From Cytophagaceae bacterium (GTDB taxonomy: Bacteria > Bacteroidota > Bacteroidia > Cytophagales > Cyclobacteriaceae): a DNA stretch of 64,000 bases. Shown one piece after another: positions 8,566-16,868 of this stretch; positions within the stretch are counted from its first letter, which is position 1; every line of letters starts with the position of its first letter. The position numbers and the translations under genes were made by a program. The notes beneath the pieces were generated by a model. The model did no database searches and was not told where the DNA came from. It worked only from the letters and a program-made list of their open reading frames with translations. Location: contig CP030886.1 of the NCBI GenBank assembly GCA_006969745.1, positions 3,631,234 to 3,695,233 on the forward strand. The letters are read 5' to 3'.

Positions 8566-9879
8566 TTACGCTATGCTCAAAAATTCTACTTTAGAACAAT
8601 CCACGCGTGATTTTAATGAATGCAAAATGTTATAAAGCCCGAAAAATGTTCGATTGAAATAAATAAAGTGGCGTGATCCTCGAGCCTGAAGCCTGCTCAT
8701 TTCAGGATCTTTCGATATTTGTTCACCTTTTTGATAAATCTCTGCAAAGAATGATTCATCACTAAAATCAAATTCTCCATCATTAAATGGACGGCTGAGT
8801 AATCTTATCAAATCAGTAAACATTTTAGTTACAATCTCTACATCCTTCTCAGGATCGCTTGGACGAATGATTTCTAACTTTTTAAACAGTTGGTTTACAC
8901 GATCAGGATTGTCCAGCACTTCATAACTGGCCAATTCGAAATACGATTGATAGAAGTCTTCAGGAATATGCTTTATACAGCCAAAATCGATCACGCCAAG
9001 ATCATTTGCTTCGTTGATAATGAAATTGCCGGGATGCGGGTCGGCATGCATCATCCTTAGCTCATGCATCTGAAACATGTAAAAGTTCCACAATATTTGA
9101 CCGAGTCTATTACGACTTTCCTGGGTTTGTTCCCGTTTCATCCATGCACCAATCGGTTCTCCTTCAAGCCAACTCATGGTAAGAATTTGAGGAGCAGACA
9201 GTTCAGGGTAATAGGTGGGAAAAAACACACCTTCAAGTTCCCTGCACTTATAAGCAAAGTCCATTGATTGCTTGAGCTCCAATTCGTAATCAGCCTCTTC
9301 AAGCAATTTTCCTTCTACCTCTTTCATATATGGTTCAACCTCTTTGCCTTTTACATTCATCAGCTTCAGGGCGAATGGCTTTGCAAGTTTAAGGTCGCTT
9401 TTTATACTATCTGCTACTCCCGGATATTGAACTTTAACAGCCAATTTTTTTCCATCGAGATCTGCTTTATGCACTTGACCCATCGAAGCGGCATTGCTCG
9501 CTACTTTACCAAAGTTGTCGAATATTTCGTTCGGATCTTTTCCAAGATTTGCTACGAAAGTCTTTTTAACCAGTGGGTAGGAGAGAGGAGGCGCGCTGTA
9601 TTGCGCCATTGCAAACTTATCCGAATACGCTTTTGGTAGTACATTTTGATCCATGCTCAGTAGCTGTGCCATTTTCAAGGCACTTCCCTTCAACTCGCTC
9701 AACGAATCATATATATCACGGGCATTATCCTTGTCCAATTCTTCCTTGTCCAATTTTCCTTTGATCGCTGCTTTACTATAAGCTTTGACATAATTGGCTC
9801 CAACCTTGGCGCCGGTGGTCACAAATTTGCTGGCACGTTTTACTTTACCTATAGGAATTCTATCAAGTTCTTTTGACAT
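8566..9879 (-). CDS. ABC1/AarF/UbiB-family atypical protein kinase
   Basis: A 437-residue ABC1 (ADCK/UbiB) family protein. The family's N-terminal KxGQ-like motif reads SALKMAQLLSMD, with Met in place of Gly. The nucleotide-binding Lys is in KLAVKVQYPG, the catalytic loop is MHADPHPGNF and the DFG-like segment is VIDFGC. Family members support quinone or lipid metabolism as ATPases rather than conventional kinases. No transmembrane helices typical of UbiB's C-terminus are evident. The start overlaps the TetR-like stop by one base (TAATG), and the propeller lipoprotein gene follows 2 bases later, giving a three-gene operon. Confidence 0.87.
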   Translation of the reverse strand: MSKELDRIPIGKVKRASKFVTTGAKVGANYVKAYSKAAIKGKLDKEELDKDNARDIYDSLSELKGSALKMAQLLSMDQNVLPKAYSDKFAMAQYSAPPLSYPLVKKTFVANLGKDPNEIFDNFGKVASNAASMGQVHKADLDGKKLAVKVQYPGVADSIKSDLKLAKPFALKLMNVKGKEVEPYMKEVEGKLLEEADYELELKQSMDFAYKCRELEGVFFPTYYPELSAPQILTMSWLEGEPIGAWMKREQTQESRNRLGQILWNFYMFQMHELRMMHADPHPGNFIINEANDLGVIDFGCIKHIPEDFYQSYFELASYEVLDNPDRVNQLFKKLEIIRPSDPEKDVEIVTKMFTDLIRLLSRPFNDGEFDFSDESFFAEIYQKGEQISKDPEMSRLQARGSRHFIYFNRTFFGLYNILHSLKSRVDCSKVEFLSIA

Positions 9880-10535
9880 TATGCTGTGGCTTTTGAGAAG
9901 CCCATTTTATGTAAGAAAAATTTACTTAAATCGATGATTGAATCTAAAGCAGGAAGCTCTCCAATATCAAAAGCTGTACGGGTTGATTTTTCAATAAAGA
10001 TGTCGGTGTCTTTGGCTTCTCCGGAATCATCTTTTACCCAAAAGAAAATCATTGCAATGGCGTGAGACCAGAGCACTTTTTTGTAAGCTGCATGTGTAAT
10101 GTTTTGAGCTTTTTCGGGTATAAATTGGAATGTTTTTGCCCAGTCAATTTCAGATTGGTTTATAATTTTCTGAGTCTGAGCCAGCTCTGGTGGAAGCTCG
10201 TGCGGCTTTTTGTTTTCAAGCTTATATAGAACGTATGATCGATCAGCTTTCATAAGCTCCAGCAGTGTATATAGAAATGAGAGATGCTTTTCTCTCGCAT
10301 CCATTTCCTCAAAGTCAGGATCTTTGCTCAAAACACTGAGTGTCTGATTGAAATAACCATCCCATATGGACGATTCAATATTTTTTAGAGAACCAAAATG
10401 CTTATAAAAATCATCATCTGAAATTTTTAAGTAGTTAGTAAAAATTCGAACCGTCTCAGGTTTTTTACCAATTTCAAGAAGATAATCCTGATAGCCTTTT
10501 TGAATAGCTTTCTTAGTTACTGCTTTTTTTGCCAT
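9879..10535 (-). CDS. TetR-like helical protein upstream of the ABC1 kinase
   Basis: A 218-residue all-helical protein with a basic start (MAKKAVTKKAIQKGYQDYLLE). The region ETVRIFTNYLKISDDDFYKHFGSLKNIESSIWDGYF has the spacing of a TetR helix-turn-helix (the DFYKHFGSLKNI part resembles the typical YYHFxSKExL segment). The remaining 150 residues would be the ligand/dimer domain. It may regulate this operon or act as a non-DNA-binding TetR-fold partner of the kinase. It overlaps the kinase start by one base. The DNA-binding role is inferred from the motif alone. Confidence 0.65.
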   Translation of the reverse strand: MAKKAVTKKAIQKGYQDYLLEIGKKPETVRIFTNYLKISDDDFYKHFGSLKNIESSIWDGYFNQTLSVLSKDPDFEEMDAREKHLSFLYTLLELMKADRSYVLYKLENKKPHELPPELAQTQKIINQSEIDWAKTFQFIPEKAQNITHAAYKKVLWSHAIAMIFFWVKDDSGEAKDTDIFIEKSTRTAFDIGELPALDSIIDLSKFFLHKMGFSKATA

Positions 10536-10678
10536 AATCTGCGTATTTAGATTAACTATAAAACCGATAATGTACCACTATGGTTTAAAAAAATATGACT
10601 TTCTTTTTTGAGCTCTAATGTATACAATACCAGTATAAGCAAATTTTACGGAAGCAATAAATTCACCATATTTATTAG

Positions 10679-12475
10679 ATGTGCCACCGCTTTTACCGCC
10701 GCTTTATTTTTATGGTTGCCCTCATGCCAGTATTTATGACATTTGGGCAAGATTCAGATCAAAACTCTCTTGATTTATACTGGTATACTTCTGCCCCATT
10801 CATTTATGAAAATGAGGAAGGAGGCTTGGATGGAATTGAACCTGAAATGCTTCAAGCCTTTCAAACTTTCTTAAAAGTTGAGAAAGGGATAGTTGTTGAT
10901 CTAAACTGGAAGAAGACAACAAACTTTTCTAAAATTCTTGAAACGGTGAGAGAAGCCGAAAATCTCAACGCGATTGGTGTGTCGGCCTTATCTATTACAG
11001 AAAAGCGACTTGAGTATGCCGATTTCCCAAATCCATACTTGCCTGATATTACGGTACTCATTTCAAGTAATGGGACACCAATTGTGCGTTCATATGAAGA
11101 AATGAACGATATGATGAGCACAATGAGTGCAATTACCATAAGAGAAACAAAATACGAAAGCATGTTGCTTAACCTCAAGGAGCAGCTTGGAGCGAATTTT
11201 AACATCAAGTATATAGATAGTGAGAGTAACATACTTGATGGTGTTAGAGCCTCCAATGATTGTTTTGGGTTTATTGATTTGCCCGTATATATGATGCATA
11301 TAGAAAATGGAAGTGAAGTCACCAGGCAAAATTTCTTTACAGTGAAAGGTTTGGGGTATTCTTACATTATGCCCAAAGGCAGTCAATGGAAAGAATATTT
11401 TAATGAATTCCTTTCTAGAGAAAAGTACCAGAATCAGATATCAGATATTATTTCAAATTACCTTGGGGAAGAGCTATATCGTTTCATTGATGACATTTAT
11501 GCGGGTGAAGAGCTAGGCACGTCTATTCTTACCAAGGAAAAGGAAATGCAGCTGGCATTGATCAAGAATGCAAACCTTCAACTTGAGCAAGAAACTGCTA
11601 CCAAGCGTATTCTTATCGTCGGTATTGGGGTTACCTCAATATTTCTTTTTGCAATCGGCTATCTCTTTTATAGAAATCAAAAGACTACCACTATTCTCGT
11701 CGGACAGAAGGATCAAATAGAAGATCAACAAGAAGACATTCGTCAGAAAAATGAACAGTTGATGAATAGAAATGCTCAATTGGTAGCCTTAAATGAAGAA
11801 AAGAATAATCTGGTTAGAATATTGGCTCACGATATAAGATCTCCACTGAGCCAAATCATTATGGTGACAGACATTGTGAATCAACAAATGAGTGGCAACC
11901 TATCTGAAGGAGAAGCCAAATTGCTAAATCAGGTAACTGCGAGTGCAGAACGAATCAATCAGATGGTTACAAAGATTTTGGATGTAGATGGTCTGGAAGG
12001 TAACCGTATCAAGGTACTTCAAGAGCGAGTAGACATACGAGTCATCATGCGGGATGTTGGGCAACGATATAGGCCCATTGCAGCCAAGAAAAATATAGAG
12101 CTTGTAATTGAATTCTGTGAAAATCATAATATGATCCGAACCGATCACTTATTGCTATTGCTTGTTTTGGAAAATCTGGTGTCAAATGCCGTGAAGTTCT
12201 CAAGTCCTGACTCCACAGTGGAGCTAAGGGCTGAATGTGCTTATGATAGTGTAGTGTTCAAAGTGTGCGATGAAGGTCCGGGCTTCTCTGAAGAAGACAA
12301 GAAAAAACTCTTTAATCGATTTCAAAAACTAAGTGCAAAACCGACAGGTGGAGAGGTATCCACTGGGTTGGGACTTTCCATTGTGAAAAAATATGTCACA
12401 GATCTCGGAGGAAAGGTATGGGTCGAGTCTGTAAAAGGTAATGGAAGCACCTTTTTCGTTAAACTTACAGCATAG
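10679..12475 (+). CDS. Sensor histidine kinase with periplasmic solute-binding (SBP_bac_3-like) domain
   Basis: A 598-residue kinase. After a signal/anchor sequence (to about residue 24), residues about 30-275 resemble a bacterial extracellular solute-binding domain (WYTSAPFIYENEEGGLDGIEPEMLQAF, ALSITEKRLEYADFPNPY). One transmembrane helix (about 310-330) and a Gln/Glu-rich coiled coil follow. The HisKA phospho-acceptor is His384 in LAHDIRSPL, with N box LENLVSNAVKFS, G1 CDEGPGFS and G2 GLGLSIVKKYV. There is no receiver domain and no adjacent response regulator. It is presumably a ligand-controlled membrane kinase whose partner lies elsewhere. It ends 1 base before the convergent corA stop. 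Confidence 0.87.
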   Translation: MCHRFYRRFIFMVALMPVFMTFGQDSDQNSLDLYWYTSAPFIYENEEGGLDGIEPEMLQAFQTFLKVEKGIVVDLNWKKTTNFSKILETVREAENLNAIGVSALSITEKRLEYADFPNPYLPDITVLISSNGTPIVRSYEEMNDMMSTMSAITIRETKYESMLLNLKEQLGANFNIKYIDSESNILDGVRASNDCFGFIDLPVYMMHIENGSEVTRQNFFTVKGLGYSYIMPKGSQWKEYFNEFLSREKYQNQISDIISNYLGEELYRFIDDIYAGEELGTSILTKEKEMQLALIKNANLQLEQETATKRILIVGIGVTSIFLFAIGYLFYRNQKTTTILVGQKDQIEDQQEDIRQKNEQLMNRNAQLVALNEEKNNLVRILAHDIRSPLSQIIMVTDIVNQQMSGNLSEGEAKLLNQVTASAERINQMVTKILDVDGLEGNRIKVLQERVDIRVIMRDVGQRYRPIAAKKNIELVIEFCENHNMIRTDHLLLLLVLENLVSNAVKFSSPDSTVELRAECAYDSVVFKVCDEGPGFSEEDKKKLFNRFQKLSAKPTGGEVSTGLGLSIVKKYVTDLGGKVWVESVKGNGSTFFVKLTA

Positions 12476-12476
12476 G

Positions 12477-13631
12477 CTAGAGCCAATTCTTACGTTTAAA
12501 ATAGACCACCATTCCAATAAATATTGCCCCCATTATACCCCATACTACAAAGTAGCCATTTCTATATTGAAGCTCGGGCATGTATTCGAAGTTCATTCCG
12601 TATATGCCGGCAATGAAGGTGAGTGGAATAAATATCGTGGCTACAGTCGTCAATACCTTCATCGTCTCATTCATTTTCTGACTGAGAGATGCATAATAGA
12701 TATTGGTCAAACTTTCCAGTGATCTTGCCGTGGACTCCACCTCTTCAAGTGCATTGGTACAACTCATGCGCAAATCATTGATGTACTTGACATTTGGTTT
12801 TTGAAAAAATGATGTTCTGTTATTAAGAATGTAGTTTATGGATTCTGCCATAGGAGTAAGCGATTTTTTTATCAAATCAGCTCTTTTCTTACTCTTCTCA
12901 AGTTCAAATAGCGTCTCATTCTTTGGGTTTTTATACACGTCATTTTCAAGTTCTGCTATATCCTCATTAATATCTTCAATCGTTTCGAAGTAATTGTCCA
13001 GAATCGCATCAAGTAATTGGATCAATAAGTAATCAGAGGTGCGCTTTCTTACAAAGCCAATCCCTTCTCTTATCTTGGAACGTATATCATCGAAGTGATC
13101 ACTGACCTTCTCTTGAAATGAAACCACATAATTTTCGCCTAAAACGAATGAAAGTTGTTCCACGTCAAGCTGGTCATCTTCGTCTAGCAAAATTGACTTT
13201 ACATTAAAAAAGAGGTAATTATCAAACTCTTCTACCTTAGGGCGCTGCGTAGTATCTAGCAACTGACGAACTGCCAGACGATCCAAATGCATTATTTCGG
13301 CAAGCTCTTGAATAAGATCTACTTCATGTAATCCGTGAATATTGAGCCAATGGATGTGCGAGTCTTTAGGTGCAAGCATTGGGTTGAAATCCTTCTCTTC
13401 AGACTCAGCAACTTCTTTTTCATTAAATATGAATAGTTGAACCTTGGCTTCCTCAAGTTTCTTTTCGCCGATAAATGTTATTTCGGCCTTTCCTTTCGCC
13501 TGAGCTTTGAGATCGGCATACATATTAAGCGGAGTAAGCGTTAGTTCAGTAAGTGTCTTCAAACCAGTGATAAGCAACTTGTCCGGGCGTACCAGGTCGA
13601 TTGGATTGATCTTATTCTTTTTATCTCCCAT
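12477..13631 (-). CDS. corA: CorA-family magnesium/cobalt transporter
   Basis: A 384-residue protein with a large cytoplasmic N-terminal domain and two C-terminal transmembrane helices. The signature GMN motif is present at the end of the first helix (FIAGIYGMNFEYMPELQYRNG), with a basic tail KRKNWL. CorA pentamers carry Mg2+ (and Co2+/Ni2+) down the membrane potential. The N-terminal 40 residues (INPIDLVRPDKLLITG) are an extension before the fold. Gene is single, divergent from the COX3-like gene and convergent with the kinase. Confidence 0.9.
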   Translation of the reverse strand: MGDKKNKINPIDLVRPDKLLITGLKTLTELTLTPLNMYADLKAQAKGKAEITFIGEKKLEEAKVQLFIFNEKEVAESEEKDFNPMLAPKDSHIHWLNIHGLHEVDLIQELAEIMHLDRLAVRQLLDTTQRPKVEEFDNYLFFNVKSILLDEDDQLDVEQLSFVLGENYVVSFQEKVSDHFDDIRSKIREGIGFVRKRTSDYLLIQLLDAILDNYFETIEDINEDIAELENDVYKNPKNETLFELEKSKKRADLIKKSLTPMAESINYILNNRTSFFQKPNVKYINDLRMSCTNALEEVESTARSLESLTNIYYASLSQKMNETMKVLTTVATIFIPLTFIAGIYGMNFEYMPELQYRNGYFVVWGIMGAIFIGMVVYFKRKNWL

Positions 13632-13740
13632 ACCCCCAAATTAGTCGATTGGAAATTGAAAAAGAAAACTTTACAATCATGGTTTTTCCTTGAAACATTG
13701 TTTAATAATGTACAGTTAAAAGAATAGCTACAATAGCAGT

Positions 13741-14286
13741 ATGAGTGAAAAAGAAATAATATTAGAAAGGTTAGAGGAAAAGAAGAAAATGGTCAATGCA
13801 GGTAAGCATATGACCAAGCTTTTTATTGTTACTAGTTCATTGATTTTTTTCACGCTGATAGTTGTCTGGATATTTCAAAAATTGCCATCATTCAGCATTC
13901 CGGTTATTTACGAGGTAGCCACCTGGTTCATTTTGGTGAGCAGCGCTTTAATTGTAATGGGGCAGTTAAAGATTCGCGAAGATGAGATTGAAAAGGCTTT
14001 TAGATTTACCGGATTGGGTTTGTTCTTTGGTCTTTTGTTTTCCACATTGCAAGTAGTGGGATGGCAGGAACTTCTCAATTCTAATTTATCATTTAGAAAT
14101 ATTTTATTTCCTTTCTCCCTCATCCATTTTATACATGTTTCGGTTGGCCTGATTCTTTTGATTTCTGTTTTTAGAAAAATCAGGGAATACAGAGTTCACT
14201 CTCGCTCAAGGCAGTATGCATATAATGTTTTTATGTTTTGGCACTTTCTTGGTGCCGTTTGGTTGCTGTTTATAGGTGTGGCATAA
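13741..14286 (+). CDS. Cytochrome c oxidase subunit III-like membrane protein
   Basis: A 181-residue protein with five transmembrane helices. The end YAYNVFMFWHFLGAVWLLFIGVA is the typical terminal helix of heme-copper oxidase subunit III, and LIHFIHVSVGLILL is the usual penultimate one. Subunit III does not carry redox centres but stabilises the oxidase. No subunit I/II genes are present in the window, so this is an orphan copy that may serve a distant oxidase or an unrelated complex. It is shorter than canonical subunit III (about 260 residues), lacking the first two helices, like NorE-type members. Confidence 0.72.
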   Translation: MSEKEIILERLEEKKKMVNAGKHMTKLFIVTSSLIFFTLIVVWIFQKLPSFSIPVIYEVATWFILVSSALIVMGQLKIREDEIEKAFRFTGLGLFFGLLFSTLQVVGWQELLNSNLSFRNILFPFSLIHFIHVSVGLILLISVFRKIREYRVHSRSRQYAYNVFMFWHFLGAVWLLFIGVA

Positions 14287-14409
14287 TTTAAAAATACTGT
14301 AAGCCTATTGCTACGCTTTCAGAACACTTATTGAGATTCATTATTTCATTTCTTTAATCTCAGCAATTCCTTAAATGAGATAAAATTCATCAATTCAGAA
14401 TTTAATATA

Positions 14410-14431
14410 ATTATCTGATTAACAGATGATT
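14410..14431 (+). promoter_or_regulatory. Dyad with ATTATCTGA half-site: candidate activator-binding element
   Basis: ATCTG-ATTAA-CAGAT (14413-14427) is a 5-bp inverted repeat that extends outward with one mismatch. Its left arm ATTATCTGA recurs as TCAGATAAT upstream of the second sigma-54-type promoter (16789). It lies just upstream of the -24 box at 14440, where enhancer-binding proteins or IHF-like factors could act. Function is inferred. Confidence 0.35.
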
Positions 14432-14439
14432 AAAAGGTT

Positions 14440-14455
14440 TGGCATACCCTTTGTC
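14440..14455 (+). promoter_or_regulatory. Sigma-54-type -24/-12 promoter 1
   Basis: TGGCATACCCTTTGTC matches the sigma-54 consensus TGGCACRNNNNTTGCW at 9 of the 11 fixed or semi-fixed core positions (T for C in the -24 box, T for C in -12). The wider string TTTGGCATA...GTCAA is shared with promoter 2 at 16815. A start site about 12 bases downstream (near 14466) would give a 36-base leader to the ATG at 14502. Confidence 0.6.
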
Positions 14456-14501
14456 AACAGCCAAGTGAATTTTAAAAATCATTTATTAATAATTGATTGT
14501 A

Positions 14502-14726
14502 ATGAGAAAATTTATGTCTTTGTTGTTTGTGGTAACCCGTGATTGCTTGGTGTTCAATGATCAGTCTAAGGCCGGAAAAGATAATCCGGTCAAGGCTGGT
14601 CTTTCAGCTGTTGATGTTAGCAAGAATCACAAGAAACATGCTAAAACGTTTCAATACATAGCTTCTTCTCATCAAGATATAAGCGTTATGGTTTGGGGGA
14701 AAGGGAAGTTTCTCGTCCCCCTTTAA
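14502..14726 (+). CDS. Small ORF (74 codons) or small RNA under a sigma-54-type promoter
   Basis: The only ORF downstream of promoter 1: 74 codons, ATG start, N-terminus MRKFMSLLFVV like a truncated signal/anchor, then a basic polar body (KNHKKHAKTFQYI). I recognise no family. Two features point to an RNA instead: a GGCCGGA/TCCGGTC hairpin inside the ORF (around 14569-14591) and a G/C-rich stem (14695-14721) that overlaps the stop codon and is followed by TTTAATT. A dual coding/regulatory RNA is also possible. The reading frame is weakly supported; the transcription unit is better supported than the protein. Confidence 0.35.
   Translation: MRKFMSLLFVVTRDCLVFNDQSKAGKDNPVKAGLSAVDVSKNHKKHAKTFQYIASSHQDISVMVWGKGKFLVPL
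14695..14724 (+). terminator. Possible weak intrinsic terminator overlapping the small ORF stop
   Basis: GGGGGA (14695-14700) can pair with TCCCCC (14716-14721) around a 15-base loop, followed only by TTTAATT. The short U tract makes termination uncertain. Confidence 0.4.
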
Positions 14727-14853
14727 TTCAAATAGAGACTCACTATGAATTTGAGCCATTGTTACCAAAAAAAATCAAAATTTGGTGGTAGAAGAATGGT
14801 CGTTCAATAGATACACTTTGTGTTGATATTGATTTTGATCATTCGATAATAAA

Positions 14854-14880
14854 TGCCCCGTTTATTCGGGGTATTTTTTT
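14854..14880 (+). terminator. Strong intrinsic terminator before the sigma-54 activator gene
   Basis: Stem ATGCCCCG/CGGGGTAT (with one mismatch) around loop TTTATT, then seven T. It ends the transcription unit starting at sigma-54-type promoter 1 and lies only about 35 bases before the activator's GTG start. Confidence 0.8.
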
Positions 14881-14915
14881 ATTTATAGTAAATTAATTGT
14901 GCAAACCGATAGAAA

Positions 14916-16727
14916 GTGAAGGTGGAGGGCATTAAAAAATATAAGGAAGAAAATCTCCAGGATTCAAAGTTACGAATACAAGAATTAGAACGAGCATTTC
15001 AACAGACTAAAACAGGTATATGGGAATATGATGTAATGACCCGTGAGATAAAATGGTCTCCTGAAGTCTACAAAATTTATGGTTTAAATCCCAACTCCAA
15101 ACCGCCAAGGCTCGAAGAGATCATAAGGTTTTCATCTCAGGAAGAACAAGATCATATCCATGATACGATTACCATGGCGATGGTAAAAGGCACGCCATAT
15201 TCAATTTTTTGCGAGATTGAAGACAGTTCAGGATCACGAAAATATATCAGAGCTACAGGATCAGCTACTAAAGATGAAAGTGGTGTAGTACGTCGACTTT
15301 TCGGAACGATCTGCGACCTGTCAGATCATCAGGAGCGTCAACGGCGTCTTCTTTTTACTGAGTTGACGATGGAGCGAATTTCAGAAGGGATTTATTGGTT
15401 CGATGATAAACTCAGATTTATTAAAGTCAACCAAGCGGCTGCAGATTTGCTTGGGTATTCAAAAGAAGAGCTAATGGGGAAAAGAGGAATGGATATCAAT
15501 CCTTCATTTTCTTACGAAAAATCAAAAGCGTTATGGATGGAAACAAAGGAGAAAGGAAGCCTAACCTTCAACACATATCATGTCCGAAAAGATGGTTCCG
15601 AAATTCCTGTTGAGATTACGAACAACATCATCAATTGGGAAGGAAAGGATTTTAAATGCAGTGTGGTTAGGGATATCACTGAGCGAAAAAATAATGAGTT
15701 GAAGCTTTTGGAGGCCTACAATGAGATAGAAACGCTTAAAAACAAACTTGAGAAACAAAACAGCTATTTAAGAGAAGAGATCAAAGTTCAATACAACTTT
15801 GATGAAATTATTGCGGAAAATAAGCAATGCAAGCAGCTTCTGAAGCGAATAGAACAAGTCAGCAAGACATCCAGTACAGTATTAATAGTGGGTGAAACAG
15901 GGACAGGTAAGGAGCTTTTTGCACGGGCAATTCACAACCACAGCGATCGAAGTGAAAACACATTAATCAAATTGAACTGTGCGGCGCTACCTCCGCAGTT
16001 AGTAGAAAGTGAATTGTTTGGCCATGAAAAGGGAGCCTTTACCGGAGCAGTCAATAAGCGGATTGGAAAATTTGAACTTGCAGACAAAAGCACACTCTTT
16101 TTGGACGAAGTTGGAGAAATGCCTTTGGATATTCAGGCAAAGCTTCTGAGAGTACTGCAAGAAGGCGAATTCGAGAGAGTAGGAGGGAATGAAACCATAA
16201 AAGTAGACGTGAGAATAATTGCTGCCACCAACAAAAACTTAGAGGAGGCAATAGCCGAAAAGGAATTTAGAGAAGATCTTTATTATCGGTTAAATGTGTT
16301 CCCATTGAATCCGGTTCCACTTAGACAAAGAAAATCTGACATCCCATATTTGGCGAGTCATTTTCTGAAAAGGTTTGAAAAGCGAATGGGTAAAACCATT
16401 GACTCCATATCCAAGGAAACCATGGAAAAGCTTATGAATTACGACTGGCCGGGAAACATAAGAGAATTGGAGAATGTGATTGAACGTGCTATGATTACAT
16501 CTAACAATATTCTCGAACTCGATGACTGGCTACCGGTTCGCCTTCCGGAAAAGACAGGGAGCAAGTTCATAGATAAGGAGCGAAGCTTAATAATTGAGAC
16601 ACTTATCAAAACAAAAGGAAAAGTGAGTGGTGCGGGAGGTGCAGCGGAACTTCTGGAGATCAATCCGAAAACGCTTGAGTCTAAAATCAGAAAATTGAAG
16701 ATAGACAAAAGAGATCTTCAAGTGTGA
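14916..16727 (+). CDS. Sigma-54-dependent transcriptional activator with two PAS domains
   Basis: A 603-residue enhancer-binding protein. PAS 1 is at about residues 28-145 (TGIWEYDVMTREIKWSPEVYKIYGL) and PAS 2 at about 150-260 (EGIYWFDDKLRFIKVNQAAADLLGYS). A coiled-coil linker follows, then an AAA+ domain with Walker A GETGTGKE (from Gly326), the sigma-54 contact loop GAFTGA (373-378) intact, Walker B LFLDEVGE and an R-finger region. A Fis-like helix-turn-helix ends the protein (GGAAELLEINPKTLESKIRKL). There is no receiver domain, so the PAS domains likely sense the signal. The start is GTG at 14916. It lies between two sigma-54-type promoters, which are its obvious candidate targets. Confidence 0.93.
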   Translation: MKVEGIKKYKEENLQDSKLRIQELERAFQQTKTGIWEYDVMTREIKWSPEVYKIYGLNPNSKPPRLEEIIRFSSQEEQDHIHDTITMAMVKGTPYSIFCEIEDSSGSRKYIRATGSATKDESGVVRRLFGTICDLSDHQERQRRLLFTELTMERISEGIYWFDDKLRFIKVNQAAADLLGYSKEELMGKRGMDINPSFSYEKSKALWMETKEKGSLTFNTYHVRKDGSEIPVEITNNIINWEGKDFKCSVVRDITERKNNELKLLEAYNEIETLKNKLEKQNSYLREEIKVQYNFDEIIAENKQCKQLLKRIEQVSKTSSTVLIVGETGTGKELFARAIHNHSDRSENTLIKLNCAALPPQLVESELFGHEKGAFTGAVNKRIGKFELADKSTLFLDEVGEMPLDIQAKLLRVLQEGEFERVGGNETIKVDVRIIAATNKNLEEAIAEKEFREDLYYRLNVFPLNPVPLRQRKSDIPYLASHFLKRFEKRMGKTIDSISKETMEKLMNYDWPGNIRELENVIERAMITSNNILELDDWLPVRLPEKTGSKFIDKERSLIIETLIKTKGKVSGAGGAAELLEINPKTLESKIRKLKIDKRDLQV

Positions 16728-16788
16728 TTAAATAAAAGAAATTTCTGATAAATAATCGATAATTATACACCAGTTATTGTTGTAATAT

Positions 16789-16797
16789 TCAGATAAT
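16789..16797 (+). promoter_or_regulatory. TCAGATAAT element upstream of sigma-54-type promoter 2
   Basis: Exact reverse complement of the ATTATCTGA arm at 14410-14418, placed 17 bases before the -24 box of promoter 2 (the first copy is 21 bases before its box). A looser copy, TCTGATAA, lies near 16744. Binding by the PAS/AAA+ activator is inferred only. Confidence 0.33.
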
Positions 16798-16814
16798 CAA
16801 CTAGTTATATACTT

Positions 16815-16830
16815 TGGCATAGATTTAGTC
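16815..16830 (+). promoter_or_regulatory. Sigma-54-type -24/-12 promoter 2
   Basis: TGGCATAGATTTAGTC keeps the GG of the -24 box and the G of the -12 box at the right 10-base spacing. It shares TTTGGCATA and GTCAA with promoter 1. The predicted start near 16841 leaves a 28-base leader to the GAF-kinase ATG at 16869, the first of about ten co-directional genes. Confidence 0.58.
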
Positions 16831-16868
16831 AAGCGAACTCAGTAGATCAAAACTTTCAACTGAGTAAT

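Noticed and set aside
9268..9639. 123-codon plus-strand ORF opposite the ABC1 kinase
   Set aside because: Fully antisense to a well-supported gene; no family or start signal.
10861..11322. 153-codon minus-strand ORF inside the sensor kinase
   Set aside because: Antisense to a clear kinase with intact motifs.
14493..14501. TTG start for the 74-codon ORF
   Set aside because: The ATG at 14502 is nearer a normal initiation context; the extension adds only three codons.
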